In this document: positions 8,302 to 16,692 of the stretch, in pieces | How positions within the stretch are numbered: the first letter of the stretch is position 1 | How the letters are laid out: each line of letters starts with the position of its first letter | Assembly: GCA_965661625.1 (NCBI GenBank) | Contig: CBFIEM010000002.1 | Span: 1 to 64,000 of the forward strand | Source of the DNA: GCA-2705995 sp965661625 | Lineage (GTDB): Bacteria; Bacteroidota; Bacteroidia; Flavobacteriales_G; Salibacteraceae | Reading direction: 5' to 3' | DNA: 64,000 nt | Made by a program: the position numbers and the translations under genes | Notes under the pieces: generated by a model | The model's database searches: none | What the model saw: the letters and a program-made list of their open reading frames with translations, nothing else | What the model was told of the DNA's origin: nothing

Positions 8302-8880
8302 GAATTTACGCACATAAGGGTCAATGGCTTGATGCAGTCGAATACCCCGGAGCGACTTAGCGATAATGACCCCTTGGTGGTTAATCAAGAAATTGGTGGG
8401 GATAGCTCGGACACCATACTGAATGGCGGATGCATTATTCCACCCCTGAAGGTCACTGACATGTTGAGGCCAAGCAAGATGGTCTGATAGAATTGCTTTG
8501 TGCCAATTTTGTCGGTTGTTGTCTAAGCTAACACTGTAGATTTTAAATCCTTTAGCTTTTTTAAATTTAGCCTCGCTGTATTTGTTGTACGCCGCTACTA
8601 AATTTGGGTTTTCTTTTCTGCATGGGCCGCACCAACTTGCCCAAAAATCGACAAGTACAATGTTTCCGCGAAGTTCAGAGAGTTTGAACGTCTTTCCATC
8701 AGGATCTTGCATAATGATATCAGGAGCAAGGTTTCCTACCTGTGTGCCTACAACTAAATCTGCCTGATTAGTATCAATTAGAGCCTCTGGCTCCGGTGCT
8801 TTGCTAAGGCTCCGGTTGTTTGCGCAGGAGCTAACTGTAGCAGTAACTACCAGCAAAATGATCACCTTACGCAAGTACAT
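8299..8880 (-). CDS. TlpA-like thioredoxin-fold lipoprotein
   Basis: A 193-residue periplasmic thiol-disulfide protein. The lipoprotein signal ends in the lipobox VSSC (Cys ~20), so it should be membrane-anchored. The AhpC/TSA-redoxin type thioredoxin fold begins with GNLAPDIIMQDPDGK, and the active site is WCGPC within FWASWCGPCRKENPN. The cis-Pro loop is IRA/VRAIPTNFLI. The ATG at 8880 overlaps the murA stop (TGATG), which favours it over the GTG one codon upstream. It is the third gene of a DUF4290-murA-tlpA group. A paralog with WCRPC lies at 49439-50569 and shares the C-terminal VR.IP...IIAK.LRG pattern. Probable role: reduction of periplasmic or envelope disulfides. Confidence 0.9.
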   Translation of the reverse strand: MYLRKVIILLVVTATVSSCANNRSLSKAPEPEALIDTNQADLVVGTQVGNLAPDIIMQDPDGKTFKLSELRGNIVLVDFWASWCGPCRKENPNLVAAYNKYSEAKFKKAKGFKIYSVSLDNNRQNWHKAILSDHLAWPQHVSDLQGWNNASAIQYGVRAIPTNFLINHQGVIIAKSLRGIRLHQAIDPYVRKF

Positions 8881-10184
8881 CACACACGTTTGATTTGTGC
8901 ACCTATTGCATTTAACCGTGTATCGATATTTTGATATCCACGGTCTATTTGCTCAATGTTGTGAATAACACTTGTGCCCTCAGCACTTAATGCGGCAATG
9001 AGTAGTGACACTCCAGCCCTAATGTCGGGGGAAGTCATAGATATACCTTTGAGTTGTACTTGTTTATTCAGGCCAATGACCGTTGCGCGATGCGGATCAC
9101 AGAGAATAATTTGAGCACCCATATCAATAAGCTTATCTACAAAGAACAACCTGCTTTCGAACATCTTTTGATGCACAAGCACACTTCCTTTTGCCTGCGT
9201 TGCAACGACAAGTATAATACTGAGCAGGTCAGGAGTAAAGCCTGGCCACGGAGCATCAGAAATGGTTAAGATAGATCCATCTATAAAAGTTTCGACTTCA
9301 TAGTTGTTTTGTTTGGGTACAATGATATCGTCGTTATTCCTAACGATGGAAATCCCCATTCGCTCAAAAACGTGGGGAATAACTCCAAGATCGTCCCAAC
9401 TAACATCTGGAATCGTTATTTCTGAATTGGTCATAGCAGCAAGGCCGATGAATGAGCCAATTTCAATCATATCTGGTAAAATCCGATGTTCGGTTCCCCC
9501 TAGTTCTTTTACCCCTTCAATGGTTAACAAGTTAGAGCCAATGCCCGATATCTTGGCCCCCATTCTGTTCAGCATTTTACAAAGTTGCTGAAGGTAGGGT
9601 TCACATGCTGCGTTATAAATGGTAGTAGTGCCTTCAGCTAAGACAGCTGCCATGACAACATTGGCCGTACCTGTTACAGAAGCTTCATCAAGAAGCATGT
9701 AGGTTCCCTTCAAGCGTTTTGCTGTAGCTCTGTAAAAGTTATTGTTGGGATTGTATTCGAAGTCTGCTCCCAGCTTTTGAAAGCCTATAAAGTGGGTATC
9801 CAGTCGGCGGCGGCCTATCTTATCTCCTCCAGGCTTCGGGATATACCCTTTTCCAAAACGAGCAAGCATTGGGCCTACGATCATAATTGATCCGCGTAAT
9901 CCGCCTCCTTTTTTTCTAAATTCTTCACTGTTCAGGTATTCGATATCAACTTCAGCAGCCTCAAATGTGTAAGTGTCTTCATTCAGTTGCTCAACAGTTA
10001 CCCCTAGCGATTTTAACAAATCGATTAACCGATTAACATCAATGATGTTAGGGATGTTTGAAATGGTAATTTTTTCTGGAGTGAGCAGTACTGCACAAAG
10101 AATTTGAAGTGCTTCGTTTTTAGCTCCTTGAGGTTTAAGAACACCTTTAAGTGATCGCCCTCCTTTGATTTCAAATGATCCCAT
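8880..10184 (-). CDS. murA: UDP-GlcNAc 1-carboxyvinyltransferase MurA, Cys-to-Asp form
   Basis: A 434-residue enolpyruvyl transferase, first committed step of peptidoglycan synthesis (PEP + UDP-GlcNAc). The N-terminal substrate contacts K22/N23 are conserved (PQGAKNEAL). The active-site loop reads KPGGDKIGRRRLDTHF, with Asp121 where E. coli has Cys115, the residue alkylated by fosfomycin. The Asp codon (GAT, minus strand 9824-9822) is clear. Known Asp-type MurA enzymes (Mycobacterium, Chlamydia, Borrelia) are active and fosfomycin-insensitive. The second domain includes PWPGFTPDL and the protein ends in a normal C-terminus. It lies between DUF4290 (22 bp upstream) and a TlpA-like gene (overlapping stop). 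Confidence 0.96.
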   Translation of the reverse strand: MGSFEIKGGRSLKGVLKPQGAKNEALQILCAVLLTPEKITISNIPNIIDVNRLIDLLKSLGVTVEQLNEDTYTFEAAEVDIEYLNSEEFRKKGGGLRGSIMIVGPMLARFGKGYIPKPGGDKIGRRRLDTHFIGFQKLGADFEYNPNNNFYRATAKRLKGTYMLLDEASVTGTANVVMAAVLAEGTTTIYNAACEPYLQQLCKMLNRMGAKISGIGSNLLTIEGVKELGGTEHRILPDMIEIGSFIGLAAMTNSEITIPDVSWDDLGVIPHVFERMGISIVRNNDDIIVPKQNNYEVETFIDGSILTISDAPWPGFTPDLLSIILVVATQAKGSVLVHQKMFESRLFFVDKLIDMGAQIILCDPHRATVIGLNKQVQLKGISMTSPDIRAGVSLLIAALSAEGTSVIHNIEQIDRGYQNIDTRLNAIGAQIKRV

Positions 10185-10205
10185 GTAGTATTTTTCGTCT
10201 GAAGT

Positions 10206-10814
10206 TTATCTTGATTTGCGCTTCTTTTTATTGTTGCTGCGCTTTTTATTTGGCCTATTTGACTTGAGGATAACAGCGGCATCTGCAAGTTCTACCCCTT
10301 CAGGTGCTTTGAGTTTGCCTTCTGATAATTCGAGTAGATTCTTAAAAATAATTTCATCGGTAACGGAATCGCGATTCCATACCAAGTAATATTTCTTCAT
10401 CAAGTTTGCGATGGCTACAATTAGGGCTTGTTTCTCGTCGCCCTCTTCCATCTCAACACATTTTTTAATCATCATTTCTACAGCACGCCCATAGTGCCTG
10501 TATTTTATGCGATGATCTGGATAAGCTAAACGCTCAGGTTTTCGCTCAATAACTTCTCTGTCAGGAGTAGGGTAAGGGGAGTCCACGTCCAATTTATAAT
10601 CGGACATGATGAAGAGGTGATCCCAAAGTTTGTGCGTGAAATCTGCCACATCACGTAAATGTGGATTGAGTTGACCCATCAACAAAATAATGGCTTTGGC
10701 AGCCCTGTTTCGCTCTTCACGATCCTCCAGCGTCATTGCGTGCTCTACCATCTGGTGAACATTACGACCATATTCAGGAAGTGTTAGATCAGGTCTTGTT
10801 GTATTGTAATTCAT
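10206..10814 (-). CDS. DUF4290 family protein
   Basis: A 202-residue cytosolic protein of unknown function, recognised as the Bacteroidota DUF4290 family by its start MNYNTTRPDL.LPEYGRN and the internal HLRDVADFTHKLWDHLF and YGRAVEMMIKKC segments. It appears all-helical. The last ~20 residues are a Lys/Arg/Asn tail (NKKRSNNKKKRKSR) that may bind nucleic acid or membranes; this is a guess. Start at 10814 is chosen over an in-frame ATG at 10844 because a -7 promoter box (10839-10832) lies between the two, so the upstream ATG would not be transcribed from it. It heads the DUF4290-murA-tlpA group, an arrangement that hints at an envelope link. Confidence 0.85.
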   Translation of the reverse strand: MNYNTTRPDLTLPEYGRNVHQMVEHAMTLEDREERNRAAKAIILLMGQLNPHLRDVADFTHKLWDHLFIMSDYKLDVDSPYPTPDREVIERKPERLAYPDHRIKYRHYGRAVEMMIKKCVEMEEGDEKQALIVAIANLMKKYYLVWNRDSVTDEIIFKNLLELSEGKLKAPEGVELADAAVILKSNRPNKKRSNNKKKRKSR

Positions 10815-10831
10815 AGTGTAATGATGTGTTT

Positions 10832-10839
10832 CAAAAATA
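10832..10839 (-). promoter_or_regulatory. Putative -7 box of the DUF4290-murA operon
   Basis: TATTTTTG on the minus strand matches TAnnTTTG exactly, 17 nt before the ATG at 10814. No TTG is seen at the -33 distance. Confidence 0.4.
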
Positions 10840-10862
10840 GCCATTATTCTGGCCTGAAGAAA

Positions 10863-13145
10863 TTAATCCAACATCTTCAATTTGGCATAGCGCAACAGAA
10901 GTTGTTTTTGCCCAATTCCTTCAAAGAAAACCGTTGCTTTTCGATCGTTTTTATTTCCCTCGAGGGCGATTACCTTTCCACTGCCAAAACGTCCATGTTC
11001 CACATGCATTCCAACTTGGAGACCTGAAGTATCATCCCCTTCAAATTTGGTCGTGTCTGCCGAAGATGGTTTTACAAGTTTTTTTCGAGGTGTAAACTTA
11101 GGTTTTACATTATTTCCAGCCCAGCCGCCACTTGTATTTAAGCCCGAATTTCCAGCATCAAAACTGTGTGGTTTCGCTTGTGAGGCGGCACCAGCCATAT
11201 CGATGTACTGCTCATCAATTTCTTGAATAAACCTGCTTGGTTCGGCATGTATGAGGTTGCCCCACTTGTAACGGGATGTAGCAAAAGATAAGAAGCATTT
11301 ATTTTCGGCCCTTGTCATGGCGACATAAAATAGTCGACGCTCTTCTTCAAGCTCAGACCTGCTATTAATAGAAAGCTGTGAAGGAAATAAGTTCTCTTCT
11401 AGGCCAACAATGAAGACATATGGAAACTCTAAACCTTTGGAGGCGTGTATCGTCATTAACGTTACTTTGTTGGGGTCCTGATCTTTCTCAGCGTCTTGGT
11501 CTGTAACAAGTGGAATATCCCGAACGAAAGTGGCGAGGTCTTTTTCGTTATCGGCAGTATCGTCCTCAGCGAACTCCTTCATCGAATTCAAAAGCTCCTG
11601 AAGGTTTTCATAGCGGTTCACTCCTTCAGGAGTTTTATCAGTATACATCTGCTTCAATATTCCAGTAGAGCTGGCGATTTGACTTCCAATTTCGTAAGCG
11701 TCTTTTTTGGTTGATAGCCGCATAAAGGTTTGAATGAGCTCAGCGAAAGCCTTGATTTTTGACCGAGCTCCTCCATTAATGGAAATGGGATGCTGATCGA
11801 TATGCTGGACAACGTCCCATAAAGTTAAATCCTTGTCGTTTCCGTACAGTACTAACTTGTCTAAAGTAGTTTTACCAATGCCCCTAGCAGGGTAGTTGAT
11901 TACACGTTTTAGTGCATCTTCATCTTTAGGGTTTGTAACAAGCCGGAAGTAGCCCATCAGGTCTTTAATCTCTTTGCGTTGGTAAAATGAAAGGCCTCCA
12001 TAAATGCGATATGGGATGTTCATTTTACGCAGCGAGTCTTCCATTGCTCTGGACTGCGCATTTGTGCGATATAGTATTGCGAAATCCTTATATGGAGCAG
12101 AGTCATTACTGTGGATGTCGTAAATGCTGCGAACAACATTTAGCCCTTCTTCAGATTCGGTTAGACCTCTCATGAGCTTTATTTTCGCTCCATCATCATT
12201 CGAAGTCCAAACGTCTTTTTTTAACTGCTCAACATTTTTCGCAATGATGCTGTTTGCTGCTTGAACAATGTTTTTAGTTGAGCGATAATTTTGCTCAAGC
12301 TTGAAAGTTGCTGTATCCGGGTAATCCTTTTTGAAATTTAAAATGTTCTGAATATTAGCTCCCCTGAAGGAGTAGATACTTTGAGCATCATCACCTACAA
12401 CACAAATGTTTTCAAATTTAGCCGCAAGAGCCTTTACAATAATGTATTGTGAAAAGTTTGTATCCTGATACTCGTCTACGAGTATGTATCGAAATTTGTC
12501 TTGGTATTTATTCAGTATATTAGGATGGTCACGAAGTAGTAAGTTGGTTTTGAAGAGCAGGTCATCAAAGTCCATTGCGCCAGCCCGAAAAAGTCTTTTG
12601 TCGTAAGACTCATAAATTGCTCCAATCTCTGGTTTCTTGGATTGAATATCCTCTTTAGTAATGATTGCATTTCCTTTGTATGCTGCAGGAGATATCAGGT
12701 TGTTTTTGGCAGTAGATATGCGGTTGTGTACCAAGTTGGGCTTGTAAACCTTATCGTCCAGATTCTTTTCTTTAATAATTTCTTTAAGGACTCTCCTCGA
12801 ATCGTCCGTATCGTAAATTGTAAAGTTTGAAGGATAGCCAATGTGTTCTGCTTCAATTCGGAGAATTTTGGCAAAAACGGAGTGAAAGGTTCCCATCCAA
12901 ATACTTTTCGCTTGGTCTTCACCCACTATCGTCCCAATCCGATGTTTCATTTCTTTCGCCGCCTTGTTGGTAAAGGTCAGGGATAAAATATGAAATGGAG
13001 ACACACCATTACTTATGAGGTGAGCAATGCGATAGGTGAGCACGCGTGTTTTCCCGGAGCCCGCTCCAGCTATTACCATGATTGGGCCATCAGTCTTTAC
13101 TACAGCCTTCTGCTGCGCTTCATTCAGTTCTTCTAAATATTCCAC
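10863..13145 (-). CDS. pcrA: PcrA/UvrD-type superfamily 1 DNA helicase
   Basis: A 760-residue 3'-5' DNA helicase for nucleotide excision and replication-fork repair. Motif I is AGAGSGKT (26-33), the Q-motif region is LNEAQQKAV, motif II is VDEYQDTN, motif III is VVGDDAQSIYSFRGA and motif VI is YVAMTRAENK. The C-terminus carries the PcrA-type Tudor-like domain (GMHVEHGRFGSGKVIAL), which in PcrA contacts RNA polymerase. The start is a GTG at 13145; there is no ATG near it that keeps the conserved LEELNEAQQKAV segment. A -7 box ends 4 nt before this GTG, so the mRNA could be leaderless. It is followed by DUF4290 48 bp downstream, which has its own box. Confidence 0.95.
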   Translation of the reverse strand: MEYLEELNEAQQKAVVKTDGPIMVIAGAGSGKTRVLTYRIAHLISNGVSPFHILSLTFTNKAAKEMKHRIGTIVGEDQAKSIWMGTFHSVFAKILRIEAEHIGYPSNFTIYDTDDSRRVLKEIIKEKNLDDKVYKPNLVHNRISTAKNNLISPAAYKGNAIITKEDIQSKKPEIGAIYESYDKRLFRAGAMDFDDLLFKTNLLLRDHPNILNKYQDKFRYILVDEYQDTNFSQYIIVKALAAKFENICVVGDDAQSIYSFRGANIQNILNFKKDYPDTATFKLEQNYRSTKNIVQAANSIIAKNVEQLKKDVWTSNDDGAKIKLMRGLTESEEGLNVVRSIYDIHSNDSAPYKDFAILYRTNAQSRAMEDSLRKMNIPYRIYGGLSFYQRKEIKDLMGYFRLVTNPKDEDALKRVINYPARGIGKTTLDKLVLYGNDKDLTLWDVVQHIDQHPISINGGARSKIKAFAELIQTFMRLSTKKDAYEIGSQIASSTGILKQMYTDKTPEGVNRYENLQELLNSMKEFAEDDTADNEKDLATFVRDIPLVTDQDAEKDQDPNKVTLMTIHASKGLEFPYVFIVGLEENLFPSQLSINSRSELEEERRLFYVAMTRAENKCFLSFATSRYKWGNLIHAEPSRFIQEIDEQYIDMAGAASQAKPHSFDAGNSGLNTSGGWAGNNVKPKFTPRKKLVKPSSADTTKFEGDDTSGLQVGMHVEHGRFGSGKVIALEGNKNDRKATVFFEGIGQKQLLLRYAKLKMLD

Positions 13146-13149
13146 AGGG

Positions 13150-13157
13150 CAAAAATA
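13150..13157 (-). promoter_or_regulatory. Putative -7 box of pcrA
   Basis: TATTTTTG on the minus strand matches TAnnTTTG exactly and is followed by CCCT and the GTG start. The usual start of transcription a few nt after this box would fall on or next to the start codon. No clear -33 element. Confidence 0.4.
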
Positions 13158-13288
13158 TCCAAATAGTTTGTGAGAAGTGTTGCAGTTGCCAATTGATTTA
13201 TCAACCTTCGCGCCCCCTAATTTTAAACAGCTGAGCGTTAATTCGTTGAACTTTTAAAACTTAGGTTGAAAAAAAAGCAGCGGAGGTA

Positions 13289-13318
13289 TTGGATAATACG
13301 TCTTATCGTGTACCTTTG
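13289..13318 (+). promoter_or_regulatory. Promoter of the ribosomal-protein supercluster
   Basis: TTG (13289-13291), 19 nt, TACCTTTG (13311-13318): an exact fit to the Bacteroidota -33/-7 pattern. It lies about 60 nt before rpsL, and no other exact match is seen between rpsL and rplQ gene starts. Confidence 0.65.
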
Positions 13319-13321
13319 CAG

Positions 13322-13339
13322 CCCCTAAAATTTAAGGGG
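13322..13339 (+). promoter_or_regulatory. Leader hairpin at the 5' end of the rpsL message
   Basis: CCCCT and AGGGG form a 5-bp stem around an 8-nt A/T loop, starting 4 nt after the -7 box, so it would sit at the very 5' end of the transcript. It has no T-tract behind it. It could protect the mRNA end or bind a ribosomal protein; both are inference. Confidence 0.3.
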
Positions 13340-13378
13340 TATTATATAATTTGTTGAAATCTATTGTGTTTCGAGCAT

Positions 13379-13753
13379 ATGCCAACAATACAGCAACTAG
13401 TAAGAAAAGGGCGTTCAAGTAAAGTCCAGCAAAGTAAGTCCGCAGCACTTACCTCTTGCCCGCAGAGAAGGGGAGTATGTACTCGTGTTTACACGACTAC
13501 CCCTAAAAAACCTAACTCAGCCATGCGAAAGGTGGCACGTGTTAGATTGACAAACGGAAACGAAGTTAATGCTTACATCCCTGGAGAGGGGCACAACCTT
13601 CAAGAGCACAGTATCGTGTTGGTTCGTGGTGGTAGGGTGAAAGACCTTCCAGGTGTACGTTATCACATTGTACGTGGTGCACTGGATACAGCAGGTGTCG
13701 AAGGACGTACACAACGTCGATCTAAATACGGGACTAAACGCCCTAAGAAATAG
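13379..13753 (+). CDS. rpsL: 30S ribosomal protein S12
   Basis: A 124-residue S12, which lines the decoding centre. The start MPTIQQLVRKGR at 13379 is chosen; an upstream in-frame codon would add five unrelated residues. The loops known to mutate to streptomycin resistance carry wild-type residues: PKKPNSA with K43, and GGRVKDLPG with K88. PNSAM and VARVRLTNGNEV are the usual Bacteroidota wording. It is the first gene of the supercluster, 19 bp before rpsG. Confidence 0.98.
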   Translation: MPTIQQLVRKGRSSKVQQSKSAALTSCPQRRGVCTRVYTTTPKKPNSAMRKVARVRLTNGNEVNAYIPGEGHNLQEHSIVLVRGGRVKDLPGVRYHIVRGALDTAGVEGRTQRRSKYGTKRPKK

Positions 13754-13772
13754 AATAACTAGCTGATAGAAT

Positions 13773-14240
13773 ATGAGAAAGACTAGTGCAAAAGCCAGAA
13801 TAACCGCGCCGGATCCAAGATACGGTGAGGAATTGGTAACGAAGTTTGTAAACAACTTAATGTTAAGCGGAAAGAAAAGTCTTGCGTACCAAATCTTTTA
13901 CGGTGCGATGGATATCATCGATGCCAAAGAGGAGATGAATGGTTTAGAGACTTTTAAGAAAGCCATAGAAAATGTAACACCACAAGTTGAGGTTAGAAGC
14001 CGACGTGTTGGTGGAGCTACTTTTCAAATTCCACAAGAGATTCGCAATTCACGTAAATTGTCACAAGGCATGAAGTGGGTGATTAGTTTTTCTAGGAAGC
14101 GCAACGGTAAGTCGATGTCACAAAAATTAGCTGATGAGTTTATGGCTGCAGCTAAAGAAGAAGGTGGCGCATATAAGAAGAAGGAAGATACGCACCGTAT
14201 GGCTGAAGCCAACAAGGCGTTCTCTCATTTTAGGTTTTAA
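13773..14240 (+). CDS. rpsG: 30S ribosomal protein S7
   Basis: A 155-residue S7, primary binder of the 3' domain of 16S rRNA and head-assembly initiator, close to the E-site tRNA. MRKTSAKARITAPDPRYGEELV is the N-terminus; the beta-hairpin VRSRRVGGATFQIP and the C-terminal helix ending AFSHFRF are intact. Full family length. It lies 19 bp after rpsL and 19 bp before fusA. In E. coli S7 represses this operon by binding the rpsL-rpsG gap; here that gap is too short for the same structure. Confidence 0.98.
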   Translation: MRKTSAKARITAPDPRYGEELVTKFVNNLMLSGKKSLAYQIFYGAMDIIDAKEEMNGLETFKKAIENVTPQVEVRSRRVGGATFQIPQEIRNSRKLSQGMKWVISFSRKRNGKSMSQKLADEFMAAAKEEGGAYKKKEDTHRMAEANKAFSHFRF

Positions 14241-14259
14241 TCAACTGAATAGTTAAAAG

Positions 14260-16365
14260 ATGGCTAAAAGAGATTTACTATACACCCGTAACATCGGTAT
14301 TGCTGCACACATTGATGCTGGTAAGACGACGACTACAGAGCGTATTCTGTATTACGGAGGTGTGAGTCATAAAATTGGTGAGGTGCATGATGGTGCAGCA
14401 ACCATGGATTGGATGGAGCAAGAGCAGGAGCGTGGTATTACGATTACTTCTGCCGCAACAACATTGAATTGGAATTACCGCGATAAAGATTATCACGTAA
14501 ACATTATTGATACGCCAGGACACGTTGACTTTACAGTTGAGGTTAACCGTTCGTTGCGTGTATTAGATGGTTTAGTATTCTTGTTTAGTGCGGTTGATGG
14601 TGTTGAACCACAATCAGAAACTAACTGGCGCTTAGCGAACAATTATAATGTTCCACGAATTGGTTTCGTGAACAAAATGGATCGCCAAGGAGCTGATTTC
14701 TTAAATGTTTGTCGTCAGGTGAAAGAGATGTTGGGTAGCCATGCGCTTCCACTTCAAATTCCAATTGGCGGAGAAGATACATTCAAGGGGGTTATTGATC
14801 TAATCAATTTCCGAGGAATAGTTTGGAATGAAGAAGATATGGGTATGACCTTTGATGAGGTTGAAATCCCTGCAGATCTGCTAGATGAGGCTACAGAATA
14901 CCGCGAAAAATTGCTTGAAGCAGTTGCGGAATTTGACGACAACCTCATGGAGAAGTATTTCGAAGATCCTGAGTCTTTATCAGAACGTGAAATACTAGAT
15001 GCATTGCGTCAAGCTACCATCGAAGGGAAAGTTGTTCCTATGATGTGTGGTTCTGCCTTTAAGAATAAGGGAGTACAGTCGATGTTAGATATGGTGATGG
15101 AGATATTGCCTTCACCAATGGACACTGAAGCAATTCAAGGTACATTGCCTAACTCAGAAGAAGCTGCATCACGTAAGCCAAGTGTTGATGAGCCGTTTGC
15201 TGCATTAGCATTTAAAATTGCAACCGATCCTTTTGTAGGACGTTTGTGTTTTACGCGTGCATATTCTGGTAAACTAGAATCTGGTTCTTATGTGTTAAAT
15301 ACACGAACTGGCAAGAAGGAGCGTATTTCCCGAATCTATCAAATGCACGCGAACAAGCAGCAGCAAATTGATAGCTTAAACTGTGGGGATATTGCTGCAC
15401 TTGTAGGCTTTAAAGACATCAAGACTGGTGATACCTTATGCGATGAGAAAGCACCTATTGTACTCGAGTCGATGGATTTTCCAGATCCGGTAATTGGAGT
15501 TGCAATTGAGCCAAAGACTCAAGCAGATGTGGATAAGTTGGGTATGGCTTTAGCTAAGTTGGCTGAAGAGGATCCTACTTTCAAGGTCCACACGGATGAA
15601 GACAGCGGTCAAACAGTGATTTCAGGAATGGGAGAGCTGCACTTAGATATCATTTTAGATCGTTTGAAGCGTGAGTTTAAGGTAGAAGCGAATCAAGGAG
15701 CCCCACAAGTTTCATACAAAGAGGCGATTACTGGAACTGTAAATCACCGAGAGGTTTATAAGAAACAGACAGGTGGTCGTGGTAAATTCGCAGATATCCA
15801 GATCACGATTGAACCGGCAGAAGAAGGAAAAGAAGGTTTAGAATTCGAGAATAAGATTAAGGGGGGTAATATTCCAAAAGAATTTATTCCATCAATTGAA
15901 AAAGGATTCAAAGAAGCCATGAAGAATGGGGTTCTTGCTGGCTATGTAATGGATAGTATGAAGGTAACCCTTCATGATGGTTCATTCCACCCGGTGGATT
16001 CTGATCAGCTTTCGTTTGAGCTTGCTGCGAAATTGGCATACAGAACTGCAGTGCCTAAGGCAGGAGCAGTGTTAATGGAGCCGATAATGAAAGTTGAAGT
16101 GTTGACTCCTGAGGAGAATATGGGTGACATAGTAGCGGATTTGAATCGTCGTAGAGGTGTTGTAAACGGTATGGATGATAGAGCTGGTTCCAAGGTTGTT
16201 AAAGCCTTTGTTCCACTTTCGGAAATGTTCGGATATGTAACACAACTTCGTACAATATCTTCAGGTCGAGCAACATCAACGATGGAATTTGATCACTTTG
16301 AGCGAGTTCCAAATAACATCTCTGAAGAAGTTATTGCTAAAGCTAAAGGAAAAACAACTGCTTAA
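14260..16365 (+). CDS. fusA: Elongation factor G
   Basis: A 701-residue translocation GTPase. The G domain has AHIDAGKTTTTE (P-loop), the switch I region with RGITITSAA, DTPGH and NKMD. Domains II-V follow, with GMGELHLDI in domain III and the domain IV tip region YKKQTGGRGKF. Length and ends are normal. It sits directly between rpsG and rpsJ with a 10-bp gap to rpsJ; the tuf gene found between fusA and rpsJ in many bacteria is absent. Confidence 0.98.
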   Translation: MAKRDLLYTRNIGIAAHIDAGKTTTTERILYYGGVSHKIGEVHDGAATMDWMEQEQERGITITSAATTLNWNYRDKDYHVNIIDTPGHVDFTVEVNRSLRVLDGLVFLFSAVDGVEPQSETNWRLANNYNVPRIGFVNKMDRQGADFLNVCRQVKEMLGSHALPLQIPIGGEDTFKGVIDLINFRGIVWNEEDMGMTFDEVEIPADLLDEATEYREKLLEAVAEFDDNLMEKYFEDPESLSEREILDALRQATIEGKVVPMMCGSAFKNKGVQSMLDMVMEILPSPMDTEAIQGTLPNSEEAASRKPSVDEPFAALAFKIATDPFVGRLCFTRAYSGKLESGSYVLNTRTGKKERISRIYQMHANKQQQIDSLNCGDIAALVGFKDIKTGDTLCDEKAPIVLESMDFPDPVIGVAIEPKTQADVDKLGMALAKLAEEDPTFKVHTDEDSGQTVISGMGELHLDIILDRLKREFKVEANQGAPQVSYKEAITGTVNHREVYKKQTGGRGKFADIQITIEPAEEGKEGLEFENKIKGGNIPKEFIPSIEKGFKEAMKNGVLAGYVMDSMKVTLHDGSFHPVDSDQLSFELAAKLAYRTAVPKAGAVLMEPIMKVEVLTPEENMGDIVADLNRRRGVVNGMDDRAGSKVVKAFVPLSEMFGYVTQLRTISSGRATSTMEFDHFERVPNNISEEVIAKAKGKTTA

Positions 16366-16375
16366 TTAGTTAAAA

Positions 16376-16681
16376 ATGGCGCAAAAAATCCGCATAAAAT
16401 TGAAGTCGTACGATCACAACTTGGTTGATAAGTCAGCTGAGAAGATTGTGAAAACGGTTAAGTCGACTGGAGCAGTAGTGAACGGACCAATTCCACTTCC
16501 TACACGGAAGCAGATATTCACGGTTCTTCGTTCACCGCACGTAAACAAAAAATCACGCGAGCAATTTGAATTGAGCACATTTAAGCGTCTGATGGATATT
16601 TACAGTTCATCGTCAAAGACGGTTGATGCGCTTATGCGTTTAGAATTGCCAAGTGGAGTTGAAGTAGAAATCAAAGTTTAA
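16376..16681 (+). CDS. rpsJ: 30S ribosomal protein S10
   Basis: A 101-residue S10 (NusE), part of the 30S head and, with NusB, of transcription antitermination complexes. Motifs: KIRIKLKSYDHNLVDKSAEKI, GPIPLPTRK, and SPHVNKKSREQFE in the long loop. It opens the S10 part of the cluster but follows fusA by only 10 bp with no promoter of its own, so str and S10 genes appear to be one transcription unit here. Confidence 0.98.
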   Translation: MAQKIRIKLKSYDHNLVDKSAEKIVKTVKSTGAVVNGPIPLPTRKQIFTVLRSPHVNKKSREQFELSTFKRLMDIYSSSSKTVDALMRLELPSGVEVEIKV

Positions 16682-16692
16682 TTGAATAAGTA

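Noticed and set aside
10815..10844. Longer start for the DUF4290 protein at 10844
   Set aside because: A -7 promoter box lies between this ATG and the one at 10814, and the family start is MNYNT.
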